The notes beneath the pieces are model-generated. The model had not been told where the DNA came from, did no database searches, and was given only the letters and a program-made list of their open reading frames with translations. Below are positions 1-6,058 of a DNA stretch of 6,058 bases, piece by piece (position 1 is the first letter of the stretch; the number at the start of each line of letters is the position of its first letter). The stretch spans positions 1 through 6,058 of the forward strand of contig CALMDN010000007.1 of the NCBI GenBank assembly GCA_937864935.1. Direction: 5' to 3'. A program made the position numbers and the translations under genes. Source of the DNA: an uncultured Bacteroidales bacterium (GTDB lineage Bacteria; Bacteroidota; Bacteroidia; Bacteroidales; Lentimicrobiaceae).

Positions 1-101
1 CGTGTGATTTTGCTACCTTTGAAGACGGTCATTACATCATGAAGCTGACTGAGGCAATCATTAGAAGCGGTCAGGAAAAACGTTGGATTACTATAGATTG
101 A
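1..101 (+). CDS. Gfo/Idh/MocA-family oxidoreductase, C-terminal end (partial)
   Basis: Only the last 32 codons are present; the reading phase begins at base 3 and ends at TGA 99-101. The tail contains ATFEDGHYIMKLTEAIIRSG followed by a short RW-I-T-I ending. This matches the usual C-terminus of Gfo/Idh/MocA NAD(P)-dependent sugar or inositol dehydrogenase-like proteins, where an 'F-DG' turn precedes a helix ending in 'AI-RSG' and a final strand. The N-terminal Rossmann fold and the catalytic Lys/His lie outside the window, so substrate and cofactor cannot be judged. Some members carry signal peptides and act in the periplasm, which is also not visible. The family call rests on this short tail alone and the subfamily is unknown. 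No terminator is visible in the 76 bp that follow. Confidence 0.6.
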   Translation, partial: CDFATFEDGHYIMKLTEAIIRSGQEKRWITID

Positions 102-177
102 GCGCTTTGTGCAACGGCAATCTCTTAGACAGTCTAGTTGTATAAGCGGAAAAAACAGTTATAAAAAGAAAATATAA

Positions 178-1035
178 TATGGAGGAAATAGTAATGAAAT
201 AGCAACAAGCCTTGAAAAAACCCCAGATGCGCGCTATAATATCGCAGGGTAAAGTGAATCGGAAGATGGAGACGTTTCAGGCAACCACGGACTGGATGAT
301 TACTGGGTCGTTAAAACAGATAGTACCGGTTTACTTCAATGGGAAAAATCATTCGGCGGTTCAGGCGATGACAGATGCGGAACAATAATTTGCTTACCTG
401 ATAGTAGTTATGCAATGTGTGGTTTCAGCTCCTCCAACAATGGCGATGTTTCCGGGAATCATGGAAATTTTGACTTCTGGCTTGTTAAAATAAACGAGAT
501 TGGTGATATTCTATGGCAGAAATCCTATGGTGGCTCAAACGAAGACAGTAATATAACATCCCTGCTGCAACTGGAAGATCAGGGCTTTCTGATAACAGGG
601 CGCACCAAATCAAACAATGGTGATGTCACTTTTAACCACGGGGATCAGGATGTATGGACCATTAAGACAGACAGTATTGGCGAAATTGAATGGCAAAGAA
701 CCTACGGTGGGAGCGGTTATGATGCATCCGGAGAAATCATCCGGACAATCGATGGCGGTTATTTACATTCTGCTGCAACCAAATCAGTTGATGGTGACAT
801 TACCCAATCATTCGGAAGTTATGATATCTGGATGATAAAAATCAACGATACCGGAGACCTTCAATGGGAAAAATCTATCGGAGGATCCGATTTTGATGTA
901 AATCGCTCAATTCTTAAGATTTCAGAGAACGGATTCAAACTTGCCGGTACCACTTCTTCCAATGATGGAGTTGTTTCCGGCAATCATGGTGGTGATGATC
1001 TCTGGATTGCTGATTTTGAAATATTGAACACCGGA
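178..1035 (+). repeat. Five tandem 58-59-residue coding repeats
   Basis: The units start at 178, 352, 526, 703 and 877. The first four have lengths of 58, 58, 59 and 58 codons; the fifth is cut short at about 1035, where the sorting domain linker begins. Each unit runs: aromatic-GGS, a D-rich turn, a short strand, 'GGY-hydrophobic-AG', 'S-NGDVSGNHG', 'D-W-VK', then 'TG-L-WEKS'. Units 1 and 4 share an identical 17-base stretch at their ends (334-350 and 859-875), which suggests recent duplication or homogenisation. The first unit contains the TAA at 250-252. Repeats like this are common in large secreted Bacteroidota proteins. Their function is not known to me; a beta-propeller-like arrangement is inference. 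Confidence 0.85.
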
Positions 1036-1296
1036 GTTCATGAAGGTGTTTCTCGGGGCTGTACGATCTCTGTTGCTCCGAATCCTGCAAAAAATTACTT
1101 CACCCTCACAAATGCACCCGAAACATCCGGGAAATATATTTATACACTCATGGATATGTCTGGCCGGTTTGTAATAAATGGCACTCTTCATATCTATGAA
1201 AAAGTGAATATTGAAGGAATACCAAAAGGCAGTTATATTGTTCAGATAAAGACAGGGAATGGGTTGACAGGATATCAAAAACTCATAAAAGAATAA
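178..1296 (+). pseudogene. Remnant of a T9SS-secreted repeat protein, 5'-truncated with a nonsense codon
   Basis: An open frame with an ATG begins at 415, but the same frame keeps matching the protein's own repeat pattern back to 178, passing through a TAA at 250-252 in an otherwise well-preserved unit. Just before 178 there is another in-frame TAA (175-177), and no repeat-like peptide appears in any frame back to 102. The front of the gene, including any signal peptide, is therefore missing. What survives is five tandem units rich in Y/F-GGS, DGDVSGNHG and D-W-V-K motifs, probably a beta-rich extracellular fold, then a T9SS type A sorting domain from about 1060. That domain shows APNPAKNYFTL, a 'L-MDMSGR' strand and 'IPKGSYIVQI', and ends in K-L-I-K-E. 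In Bacteroidota such tails direct Sec-exported proteins across the outer membrane. Translation from 415 would give a 293-residue protein without a signal peptide, which could not reach that pathway. A sequencing error at 250-252 would not restore a start. Confidence 0.75.
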
Positions 1297-1486
1297 GCTC
1301 CATCTGAAAATGAAAACCATATAAACTGCGGGAAAACATTGAGAAAGTATTGTGCAGAATGAGGTAGATAGACCTTACTGAAATCCAGAATCTAAATACC
1401 AATTTTCAAAATATCCTCCAGATTGCTCGGCATATCCGAGTTCATTAAAAAAAATCGTCGCGTCCTAGTGTTGTTGCAGGATATGA
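1297..1486. other. Non-coding spacer between the pseudogene and the heptamer array
   Basis: No credible gene was found on either strand. Two small symmetric elements are visible. CTCGG-catat-CCGAG (1426-1440) lies before an A-run that begins at 1447; the plus strand has no T-run after it, so it is not a normal rho-independent terminator. GGATAT-G-ATATCC (1479-1491) is a perfect 13-bp palindrome that runs into the heptamer array. No terminator for the upstream pseudogene is apparent. Confidence 0.5.
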
Positions 1487-1542
1487 TATCCGAAATCCGC
1501 AATCCTAAATCCGCAATCCTAAATCCGCAATCCGCAATCCGA
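1487..1542. repeat. Tandem heptamer array, eight copies of AATCCGN
   Basis: Eight consecutive 7-base units end 7 bp before the prfA promoter box. From 1494 they read AATCCGC, AATCCTA, AATCCGC, AATCCTA, AATCCGC, AATCCGC, AATCCGA; a first unit at 1487 reads TATCCGA. The alternation also gives a 14-base higher-order period over the first part. The array is non-coding and covers the place where the upstream (-33) promoter element of prfA would lie. Simple intergenic arrays of this flavour occur in Bacteroidota genomes. Whether the copy number varies or matters for expression is unknown. Confidence 0.85.
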
Positions 1543-1549
1543 AAACCCT

Positions 1550-1557
1550 TACCTTTG
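1550..1557 (+). promoter_or_regulatory. Candidate prfA-pyrF promoter, -7 box
   Basis: TACCTTTG matches the Bacteroidota primary-sigma -7 consensus TAnnTTTG exactly and is followed by CACCC. The expected start of transcription, a few bases further on, leaves a leader of only about 5-10 nt before the prfA ATG. No TTG (-33 element) lies at the usual 19-21 bp distance, because that position falls inside the heptamer array. This is a sequence match only. Confidence 0.55.
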
Positions 1558-1572
1558 CACCCTCAAAATTGA

Positions 1573-2649
1573 ATGATTATGCTCGATAAACTCGAAGCCA
1601 TTTACAACCGGTTTCTTGACATAGAAAAACAGATGAACGAGCCGGCCGTGATGGCCGACATGAAGTCGTACATCAGGCTGAGTAAGGATTACAAGGAACT
1701 TCAGCCCATCATTGCTGCGTACAAGGAGTACGAAACGGTCGTCAAAAACATTGAGTCGGCCAAAGACATTCTTTATCAGGAAAAGGATGAAGACTTCAGG
1801 GCCATGGCCAAGGAAGAACTGGCAACCCTCACCGAAACCCGCGACAAAATGGAGGAAGACATCCGTCTGATGCTGATTCCGGCTGATCCTCAGGATGGTA
1901 AAAACGCTGTGGTCGAGATCCGCGCCGGGACCGGTGGCGACGAAGCCAGCATTTTTGCCGGTGATCTTTACCGTATGTACACCAAGTTCTGTGAAACCAA
2001 AGGCTGGAAAATAGAGCTGGTTGATTTCACCGAAGGTACGGTAGGTGGCTACAAGGAAATTATTGTCAACATCTCCGGCGAAAATGTTTACGGACTTATG
2101 AAATACGAGTCGGGCGTTCACCGGGTACAAAGGGTTCCGCAAACAGAAACCCAGGGTCGGGTGCATACCTCAGCTGCTTCGGTGGTGGTACTTCCCGAGG
2201 CCGATGAATTTGACGTTGACCTCAAAATGAGTGACATCCGTAAAGACACCTATTGCTCCTCGGGTCCGGGCGGGCAGTCAGTAAATACCACCTATTCTGC
2301 CGTGAGGCTGACCCACATTCCCACCGGCATTACCGTAGCCATGCAGGACCAGAAGTCGCAGATGAAGAACTTCGACAAGGCCATGACCATTCTTCGTACC
2401 CGTCTGTTCGAGCTGGAGTACCAGAAATACCTCGATGAGATCTCGAAAAAAAGAAAAACCATGGTGTCAACCGGCGACCGCTCGGCAAAAATCCGTACCT
2501 ACAACTACCCGCAGAGCCGGATCACCGATCACCGCATCAACCTCACGGTTTACAACCTGCAGGTGTTTATGGACGGTGACATCCAGGATATGATTGATGC
2601 CCTTCAGCTGGCCGAAAATGCTGAACGCCTGAAAGAAGCCGTTAATTAA
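1573..2649 (+). CDS. prfA: Peptide chain release factor 1 (RF1)
   Basis: RF1 is the cytoplasmic factor that reads UAA and UAG in the ribosomal A site and triggers hydrolysis of peptidyl-tRNA. The protein has 358 residues, close to the 360 of E. coli RF1. An N-terminal helical domain (about residues 1-110, rich in Lys/Glu) precedes the core. The codon-recognition tripeptide region reads RVPQTETQGRVHTSAAS, with PQT at 189-191 in the place of the P-x-T of RF1 (RF2 has SPF). The catalytic loop SSGPGGQSVNTT places GGQ at 233-235, the same numbers as in E. coli. This separates it from RF2, which also normally carries a programmed frameshift that is absent here. ATG 1573 and ATG 1579 (third codon) are both possible starts; MLDKLEAI from 1579 resembles common RF1 N-termini. 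There is no Shine-Dalgarno sequence. pyrF follows 29 bp downstream on the same strand. Confidence 0.97.
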   Translation: MIMLDKLEAIYNRFLDIEKQMNEPAVMADMKSYIRLSKDYKELQPIIAAYKEYETVVKNIESAKDILYQEKDEDFRAMAKEELATLTETRDKMEEDIRLMLIPADPQDGKNAVVEIRAGTGGDEASIFAGDLYRMYTKFCETKGWKIELVDFTEGTVGGYKEIIVNISGENVYGLMKYESGVHRVQRVPQTETQGRVHTSAASVVVLPEADEFDVDLKMSDIRKDTYCSSGPGGQSVNTTYSAVRLTHIPTGITVAMQDQKSQMKNFDKAMTILRTRLFELEYQKYLDEISKKRKTMVSTGDRSAKIRTYNYPQSRITDHRINLTVYNLQVFMDGDIQDMIDALQLAENAERLKEAVN

Positions 2650-2678
2650 ACAATCAGTAACCGTTAATCATTCTGCTT

Positions 2679-3521
2679 ATGGACCGGAATCAGCTGATCA
2701 GCCTGATCAAAGGAAAAAAATCGTTTCTGTGTGTCGGACTCGACAGCGATCTTTCGAAAATCCCGCAGCATCTGCTTCATTATTCTGATCCGGTTTTTGA
2801 GTTTAACCGCAGCATCATCGATGCCACCCTGCCGTTTACAGTAGCTTACAAACCCAACCTGGCCTTCTACGAGTCACGCGGTGCTGCAGGGATGCTCAGT
2901 CTTCAGAAGACCATGGACTATCTCGGAACATTTAAGGATGAATGCTTTACAATCGCCGATGCCAAACGCGGCGACATCGGCAACACCTCTACCCAATATG
3001 CCAGGGCCTTTTTCGACAAGGCTTCATCAGGGTATGATTTCGATGCTGTTACGGTTGCGCCTTATATGGGTGAAGACTCTGTCAGTCCATTTCTGGCTTT
3101 TGAAAACAAATGGGTGATCCTGCTTGCCCTTACCTCCAACAAGGGCGCATTCGACTTCCAGACAACTGAAGATACGGAAGGGCTGAAACTTTTCGCGAGG
3201 GTACTGAAGACTTCGCAGGAATGGGGCAATTCAGGCAACATGATGTATGTGGTTGGTGCTACCCGTGCCACCATGCTGGCGGAAATCAGGCAGATGGTGC
3301 CCGATCATTTTCTGCTGGTACCCGGCGTCGGAGCGCAGGGAGGAAGTCTGGCCGAGGTCGCAACGTATGGTATGACAAAAGATTGTGGACTCCTGGTAAA
3401 TGCATCCAGAAGTATATTATTTGCATCAGGAGCCGGGGATTTTGCTGAGAAAGCTGCGTTGGAAGCCGGTTCCATGCAAAAGGAAATGGAACAGCTGATG
3501 GCGGAAAAAGGAATTCTCTGA
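2679..3521 (+). CDS. pyrF: Orotidine-5'-phosphate decarboxylase, long (subfamily 2) type
   Basis: The enzyme decarboxylates OMP to UMP, the last step of de novo pyrimidine synthesis, in the cytoplasm without a cofactor. At 280 residues it fits the longer PyrF subfamily rather than the roughly 230-245-residue E. coli type. [12 protein letters not shown] (residues 18-29) carries the first substrate-binding Asp. [15 protein letters not shown] contains the catalytic Asp-Lys-x-x-Asp set (D94, K96, D99). [11 protein letters not shown] (125-135) and LTSNKG (151-156) are core strands. VPGVGAQGG (214-222) and NASRSI (241-246) form the phosphate-binding loops. All key residues look intact. The start ATG gives the standard N-terminus directly before the first barrel strand, with no Shine-Dalgarno sequence, as is usual in Bacteroidota. 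The 29-bp gap from prfA and the lack of a terminator or obvious promoter between them suggest co-transcription. A strong stem-loop follows the stop. Confidence 0.96.
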   Translation: MDRNQLISLIKGKKSFLCVGLDSDLSKIPQHLLHYSDPVFEFNRSIIDATLPFTVAYKPNLAFYESRGAAGMLSLQKTMDYLGTFKDECFTIADAKRGDIGNTSTQYARAFFDKASSGYDFDAVTVAPYMGEDSVSPFLAFENKWVILLALTSNKGAFDFQTTEDTEGLKLFARVLKTSQEWGNSGNMMYVVGATRATMLAEIRQMVPDHFLLVPGVGAQGGSLAEVATYGMTKDCGLLVNASRSILFASGAGDFAEKAALEAGSMQKEMEQLMAEKGIL

Positions 3522-3536
3522 TTGCTTGATTCCCAT

Positions 3537-3574
3537 AACAGAAAAGGCTGCAGTTTCCTGCAGCCTTTTCTGTT
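3537..3574. terminator. Bidirectional intrinsic terminator between pyrF and ilvE
   Basis: A perfect 17-bp inverted repeat (3537-3553 and 3558-3574) surrounds a TTTC loop. The core is AAAAGGCTGCAG / CTGCAGCCTTTT, so a GC-rich stem carries A-runs on one side and T-runs on the other, in both orientations. It starts 15 bp after the pyrF stop and ends 12 bp before the ilvE stop on the opposite strand, which is the expected place for one element to end both convergent transcripts. Confidence 0.88.
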
Positions 3575-3586
3575 CTCCGTGGAGGT

Positions 3587-4606
3587 TTATTCCACGATGT
3601 AATTCCAGTTAAATACATCCGGTTCATCGCCATACTGAATCGCCTGCAGGCGTTTGTAGAGTTTTGTTGAAACGGGTCCGGCCTGGCCGTTGGCACAATA
3701 CTTATACTCTTCTCTGGTAACATGATCCACAATACGGCAGATAGGTGAGATCACCGCTGCAGTACCACAGGCGCCGACTTCGTCAAATTCTCTGAGTTCT
3801 TCAACCGGCACGGGCCTGACTTCAACTTCCATGCCCATATCGCGGGCGAGGTCCATCAGGCTCTTGTTGGTAATGGATGGAAGAATGGAATCGGATTTCG
3901 GGGTAATGTATTTATTGCCTTTGATGCCAAAGAAATTGGCAGGACCGGCTTCATCGATGTATTTCTTCTCTCTGGCGTCGAGGAAAATAGCTGCGGCAAA
4001 GCCATCGTGGTGGGCTTCCTCGCCGGCGCTCAGGCTGGCAGCGTAATTGCCGCCAACTTTATAACGGCCGGTTCCGTGGGGTGCCGCCCTGTCGTGATCG
4101 CGGGCAATCATCATCGATACCGGTTTGAATCCTTCCTTGAAATAAGGGCCAACCGGAGTAACAAAGACCATGAAAAGGTACTCATCAGCGGGCTTCACAC
4201 CTACACGGGCACCACTGCCAATCAGTAAAGGCCTCAGATATAACGATGCACCTGTACCATAAGGAGGAACAAAGCGCTCATTCATTTTTATTGTAGTCAT
4301 GATTGCTTTTTTGAACAATTCATGCGGAACAACAGCCATCATTACCCCGTTGGCCGAACTTTCCATTCGACGGGCATTCTCTTCCCAGCGGAAGACACGG
4401 ATTTTGCCGTCTTTCCCCATAAACGCCTTCATCCCCTCAAAGGCTTCCTGCCCGTAATGAAGTGAGGATGCAGCCATGTGCAGATTGATAAATTCGGATG
4501 ATGAAATCTCCAGTTCTCCCCATTTTCCATCCCTGTAATAACACCTGACATTGTAGTCAGTCTTCACATACCCGAAAGGTAAGTGGCTCCAGTCAAGATT
4601 AAGCAT
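3587..4606 (-). CDS. ilvE: Branched-chain amino acid aminotransferase
   Basis: This is a PLP-dependent class IV (fold type IV) aminotransferase that exchanges amino groups between Leu, Ile or Val and 2-oxoglutarate. It is the last step of their synthesis and is reversible for catabolism; it acts in the cytoplasm. The 339 residues match the longer BCAT type shared with eukaryotic enzymes rather than the roughly 309-residue E. coli type. Visible motifs are LHYGQEAFEGMKAF (49-62), the conserved SLYLRPLLIGSG (121-132), and RYKVGGNYAAS (181-191), where K183 should bind PLP. Further on are IDEAGPANFFGI (217-228) and FDEVGACGTAAVISPI (274-289), the cofactor phosphate loop. The start is supported by the family-like MLNLDWSHLPFGY opening and by a promoter-like sequence 43-72 bp upstream. 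No other ilv or leu genes lie nearby, so it is probably transcribed alone. It converges on pyrF with a shared terminator. Confidence 0.95.
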   Translation of the reverse strand: MLNLDWSHLPFGYVKTDYNVRCYYRDGKWGELEISSSEFINLHMAASSLHYGQEAFEGMKAFMGKDGKIRVFRWEENARRMESSANGVMMAVVPHELFKKAIMTTIKMNERFVPPYGTGASLYLRPLLIGSGARVGVKPADEYLFMVFVTPVGPYFKEGFKPVSMMIARDHDRAAPHGTGRYKVGGNYAASLSAGEEAHHDGFAAAIFLDAREKKYIDEAGPANFFGIKGNKYITPKSDSILPSITNKSLMDLARDMGMEVEVRPVPVEELREFDEVGACGTAAVISPICRIVDHVTREEYKYCANGQAGPVSTKLYKRLQAIQYGDEPDVFNWNYIVE

Positions 4607-4624
4607 AGCATTTTATTTTAAGGT

Positions 4625-4644
4625 TTGATAATACACCCTATCAA
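4625..4644. promoter_or_regulatory. Palindrome TTGATA-N8-TATCAA upstream of ilvE
   Basis: Perfect 6-bp arms flank an 8-bp spacer, 19-38 bp before the ilvE start codon. If the predicted ilvE promoter is right, the element covers about +1 to +20, a typical place for a repressor site or a small leader hairpin. Arms this short can arise by chance in AT-rich DNA, and I do not recognise the motif as the site of a particular regulator. Confidence 0.3.
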
Positions 4645-4648
4645 GGGG

Positions 4649-4678
4649 CTAAAATAGAAATATTCCCAAATATGGCAA
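4649..4678 (-). promoter_or_regulatory. Candidate ilvE promoter
   Basis: Read on the minus strand, TTG (complement of 4676-4678) is followed after exactly 19 bp by TATTTTAG (complement of 4649-4656). This fits the Bacteroidota TTG-N19-21-TAnnTTTG promoter with one mismatch in the -7 box. Transcription would start near 4643-4645, giving a leader of roughly 37-39 nt before the ilvE ATG. Confidence 0.4.
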
Positions 4679-4980
4679 TGAAAAAATAAATTTATAAACA
4701 CGGGACAACCTGGCAGCTACCTTATTCATATCCAACACCATACATATGTTATAAAAATAAATTTTGCTAAAATTCACCCCGTACAACCAAACTTCTGAAT
4801 GCAGCTTCATACAAGCTTGAATAATGGCCGGCAATACCCTGTAAAATCAGCATATTCAGAGAATACAGCATTTGTTATTCATGTTCGAACAAAAAAACAG
4901 AAGAACAAGGCGGGCATATCATTATACTCACTATCTTTATCTTTCAATCAGATTACCCGGTTGTATTTTTTCAAGCATCA

Positions 4981-4999
4981 GTATCTGATCTTTAGATAC
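4981..4999. promoter_or_regulatory. Inverted repeat GTATCT-N7-AGATAC before the sensor gene
   Basis: Six-base arms with a 7-bp spacer end 9 bp before ATG 5009. One further A-T pair inside the arms, across a G-T wobble, would extend the stem. The position suits either an operator at the sensor promoter or a hairpin at the front of its transcript. I could not find a convincing TAnnTTTG box beside it; the nearest partial match is TATCTTTA at 4932-4939. Chance remains possible. Confidence 0.3.
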
Positions 5000-5008
5000 C
5001 AGAGATAT

Positions 5009-6058
5009 ATGTCCAGAACATTAGACGCAGCCATAGAAAAGCTCAAATCATATTTTCTGAAAGGAGTCAGTGAATTTCCTGCTGAGGTAAAAATCAGGAC
5101 TACTTATCTGCTTCTGTTCAACATGGCAGGAATTCTGCTTATGAGCACCCTGCTTATTGTCAGAATCTTCGCCTACCAGGGAGCATTTATCCTTACCGGC
5201 GATCTGCTGCTGCTGTCAGGCCTGCTTCTGTCATTGCTTTTCAGCAGACAGAATAAACCGGTAACCGCTTCAGCAATGATATACATGCTGCCGGTTTCAA
5301 TCATCTTTTACCGGGTATTTCACAATTATTTTTATGAAGTACCCGTATCCTACGATGATCTTTTCTTTACCATTTCTCTTGCAGAATTCGGAATCATACA
5401 CATGGGTACGTTTTCCATCCGTCGGAATCAGATACTGATATACTCACTGATTACTGCAAGTGTACTTTTAATCCAGACCGTTTTTCTGGCTATGCGGTCA
5501 CCCGAACAGGCGGTTCTCCCCCAAAACATCAGCATCCTCATCATTTCCGGATTGTTATTGATCGCTTCTGTATTGGTGCTGTACTATAGCAGGGGCGTAA
5601 CCTTCAGCATGAAACTCAACTCAGAGCATTCGCACAAGCAGACAGAATCCAAATACATGTCGTTGTTCTCCAATATGATGGATATGTTTTCCCTGCAGAA
5701 AATCGTCCTCGACGAAAACGGCAAACCTACCGACAGTATCATCATAGAAGCCAATGATGCCTTTATCAGATTTACAGGCCTGAAGCGTGAATCCATTATC
5801 GGGAAAAAGAGTTCAGGCATAATACCAGGGCTCAATTCCGGCTCAGGCTGGCTCAAAGCCTTTGGTCAGGTGTCCCTTACCGGGAAAGAAACAAGATTTG
5901 AAGAGTATTCAGACTACTACCAACGCTGGCTGGATGTCTATGCTTTTTCGCCTGAAAAAGAGCATTTTATTACCATCTTACGTGATGTTACGCTCAACCG
6001 GGCAACCGACGAGGCCTTAAGGCTGAGTGAGCGTAAAAACAAAGCCATCATTGAAGCA
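5009..6058 (+). CDS. Membrane-anchored PAS-domain sensor protein, N-terminal part (runs off the window)
   Basis: The frame stays open from ATG 5009 to the last base, giving 350 codons without a stop. After a charged N-terminal stretch of about 30 residues come roughly six hydrophobic segments (about 33-53, 58-78, 86-103, 117-135, 141-162 and 173-193). A short linker and a PAS domain follow (about 213-335). The PAS domain has the classic order YMSLFSNMMDMFSL, 'IVLDENGKPTDS', 'EANDAFIRFTGLKRESIIGK', 'IIPGL', 'SLTGKETRFEEYS', 'W-DVYAFSPEKEHF' and 'ILRDVTLNRATDEAL'. It ends with LSERKNKAIIEA, the usual lead-in to a second PAS domain. In Bacteroidota such architecture usually continues into more PAS domains and a histidine kinase, but the output domain is outside the window, so GGDEF or another output is possible. 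Signal and ligand are unknown. The frame is also open upstream to ATG 4799, but those 70 residues look non-coding, so 5009 is preferred. Confidence 0.85.
   Translation, partial: MSRTLDAAIEKLKSYFLKGVSEFPAEVKIRTTYLLLFNMAGILLMSTLLIVRIFAYQGAFILTGDLLLLSGLLLSLLFSRQNKPVTASAMIYMLPVSIIFYRVFHNYFYEVPVSYDDLFFTISLAEFGIIHMGTFSIRRNQILIYSLITASVLLIQTVFLAMRSPEQAVLPQNISILIISGLLLIASVLVLYYSRGVTFSMKLNSEHSHKQTESKYMSLFSNMMDMFSLQKIVLDENGKPTDSIIIEANDAFIRFTGLKRESIIGKKSSGIIPGLNSGSGWLKAFGQVSLTGKETRFEEYSDYYQRWLDVYAFSPEKEHFITILRDVTLNRATDEALRLSERKNKAIIEA

Larger units (their letters stand above)
4607..5008. other. Divergent intergenic region, 402 bp, AT-rich
   Basis: This region separates minus-strand ilvE from the plus-strand sensor gene, so it should hold both promoters. 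It contains a candidate ilvE promoter, a palindrome at the likely ilvE transcription start, and an inverted repeat just before the sensor start. A plus-strand frame continuous with the sensor gene is open from ATG 4799, and a 61-codon minus-strand frame covers 4649-4834. Neither peptide looks like a known protein, and I read both as chance in stop-poor sequence. The central part, about 4680-4930, has no feature I can name. Confidence 0.55.

Noticed and set aside
126..136. TAGAC-A-GTCTA palindrome between the oxidoreductase and the pseudogene
   Set aside because: The arms are only 5 bp with no T-run, so it is too short to call a terminator or operator.
250..252. Stop codon reassignment as the explanation for the in-frame TAA
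   Set aside because: All intact genes in the window end at normal stops (TAA, TGA), an RF1 that reads TAA is encoded nearby, and the affected gene also lacks its 5' end. Gene decay is the simpler explanation.
922..1320. 132-codon minus-strand frame
   Set aside because: It is antisense to the last repeat unit and the T9SS sorting domain, which read well on the plus strand.
1379..1464. Short minus-strand frame in the spacer reading like NELGYAEQSGGYFENWYL
   Set aside because: It is under 30 codons, has no start codon after the preceding TAG, and I know no family it belongs to. It may be part of a dispersed intergenic repeat, which cannot be judged from one copy.
2137..2145. PQT in place of the PAT tripeptide of E. 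coli RF1, a possible change in stop codon reading
   Set aside because: The outer Pro and Thr that define RF1 are kept. To my knowledge this PQTETQGR form is common in Bacteroidota RF1 proteins, so it does not suggest an altered genetic code.
1549..2166. 205-codon minus-strand frame
   Set aside because: It lies antisense to prfA, whose plus-strand protein is a full-length, motif-complete release factor. The reverse frame is a shadow.
4649..4834. 61-codon minus-strand frame in the ilvE-sensor intergenic region
   Set aside because: The peptide shows no recognisable motif. The frame lies in AT-rich promoter DNA and overlaps the candidate ilvE promoter, so it is most likely a chance frame.

Overview
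The window looks like ordinary chromosomal DNA of a Bacteroidota member, probably an environmental Bacteroidales-like lineage. Three things suggest this: a type IX secretion (T9SS) C-terminal sorting domain, near-leaderless genes without Shine-Dalgarno sequences, and promoter boxes of the Bacteroidota TTG-N19-TAnnTTTG type. The exact lineage cannot be fixed from this sequence alone.

Layout from left to right. The window opens on the last 32 codons of a Gfo/Idh/MocA-family oxidoreductase. From 178 to 1296 lies the decayed 3' part of a secreted repeat protein: five tandem 58-59-residue units followed by a T9SS sorting domain. It has no start or signal peptide and carries an in-frame TAA inside its first surviving unit. 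A non-coding stretch follows, ending in eight tandem heptamers (AATCCGN) that run up to the promoter box of prfA. Then come prfA (peptide release factor 1) and pyrF (orotidine-5'-phosphate decarboxylase), 29 bp apart and probably co-transcribed. A perfect 17-bp inverted repeat with a 4-nt loop sits between pyrF and the convergent minus-strand ilvE (branched-chain aminotransferase), and probably terminates both. Upstream of ilvE is a 402-bp AT-rich divergent region with a plausible ilvE promoter and two small palindromes. The window ends inside a plus-strand gene that starts near 5009 and is still open at 6058. It encodes about six membrane helices followed by a PAS domain, the front of a membrane-bound signalling protein, most likely a sensor histidine kinase.

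The genes do not form one pathway. prfA and pyrF are housekeeping genes (translation termination, UMP synthesis). ilvE performs the last step of Leu/Ile/Val synthesis or the first step of their breakdown and stands alone, without other ilv genes here. The PAS protein is a sensor with unknown signal and output. I found no convincing new multi-gene system. The most informative points are the T9SS pseudogene, which reaches about 240 bp further upstream than its longest open frame suggests; the heptamer array against the prfA promoter; and the truncated sensor gene, which has no stop codon in the window.
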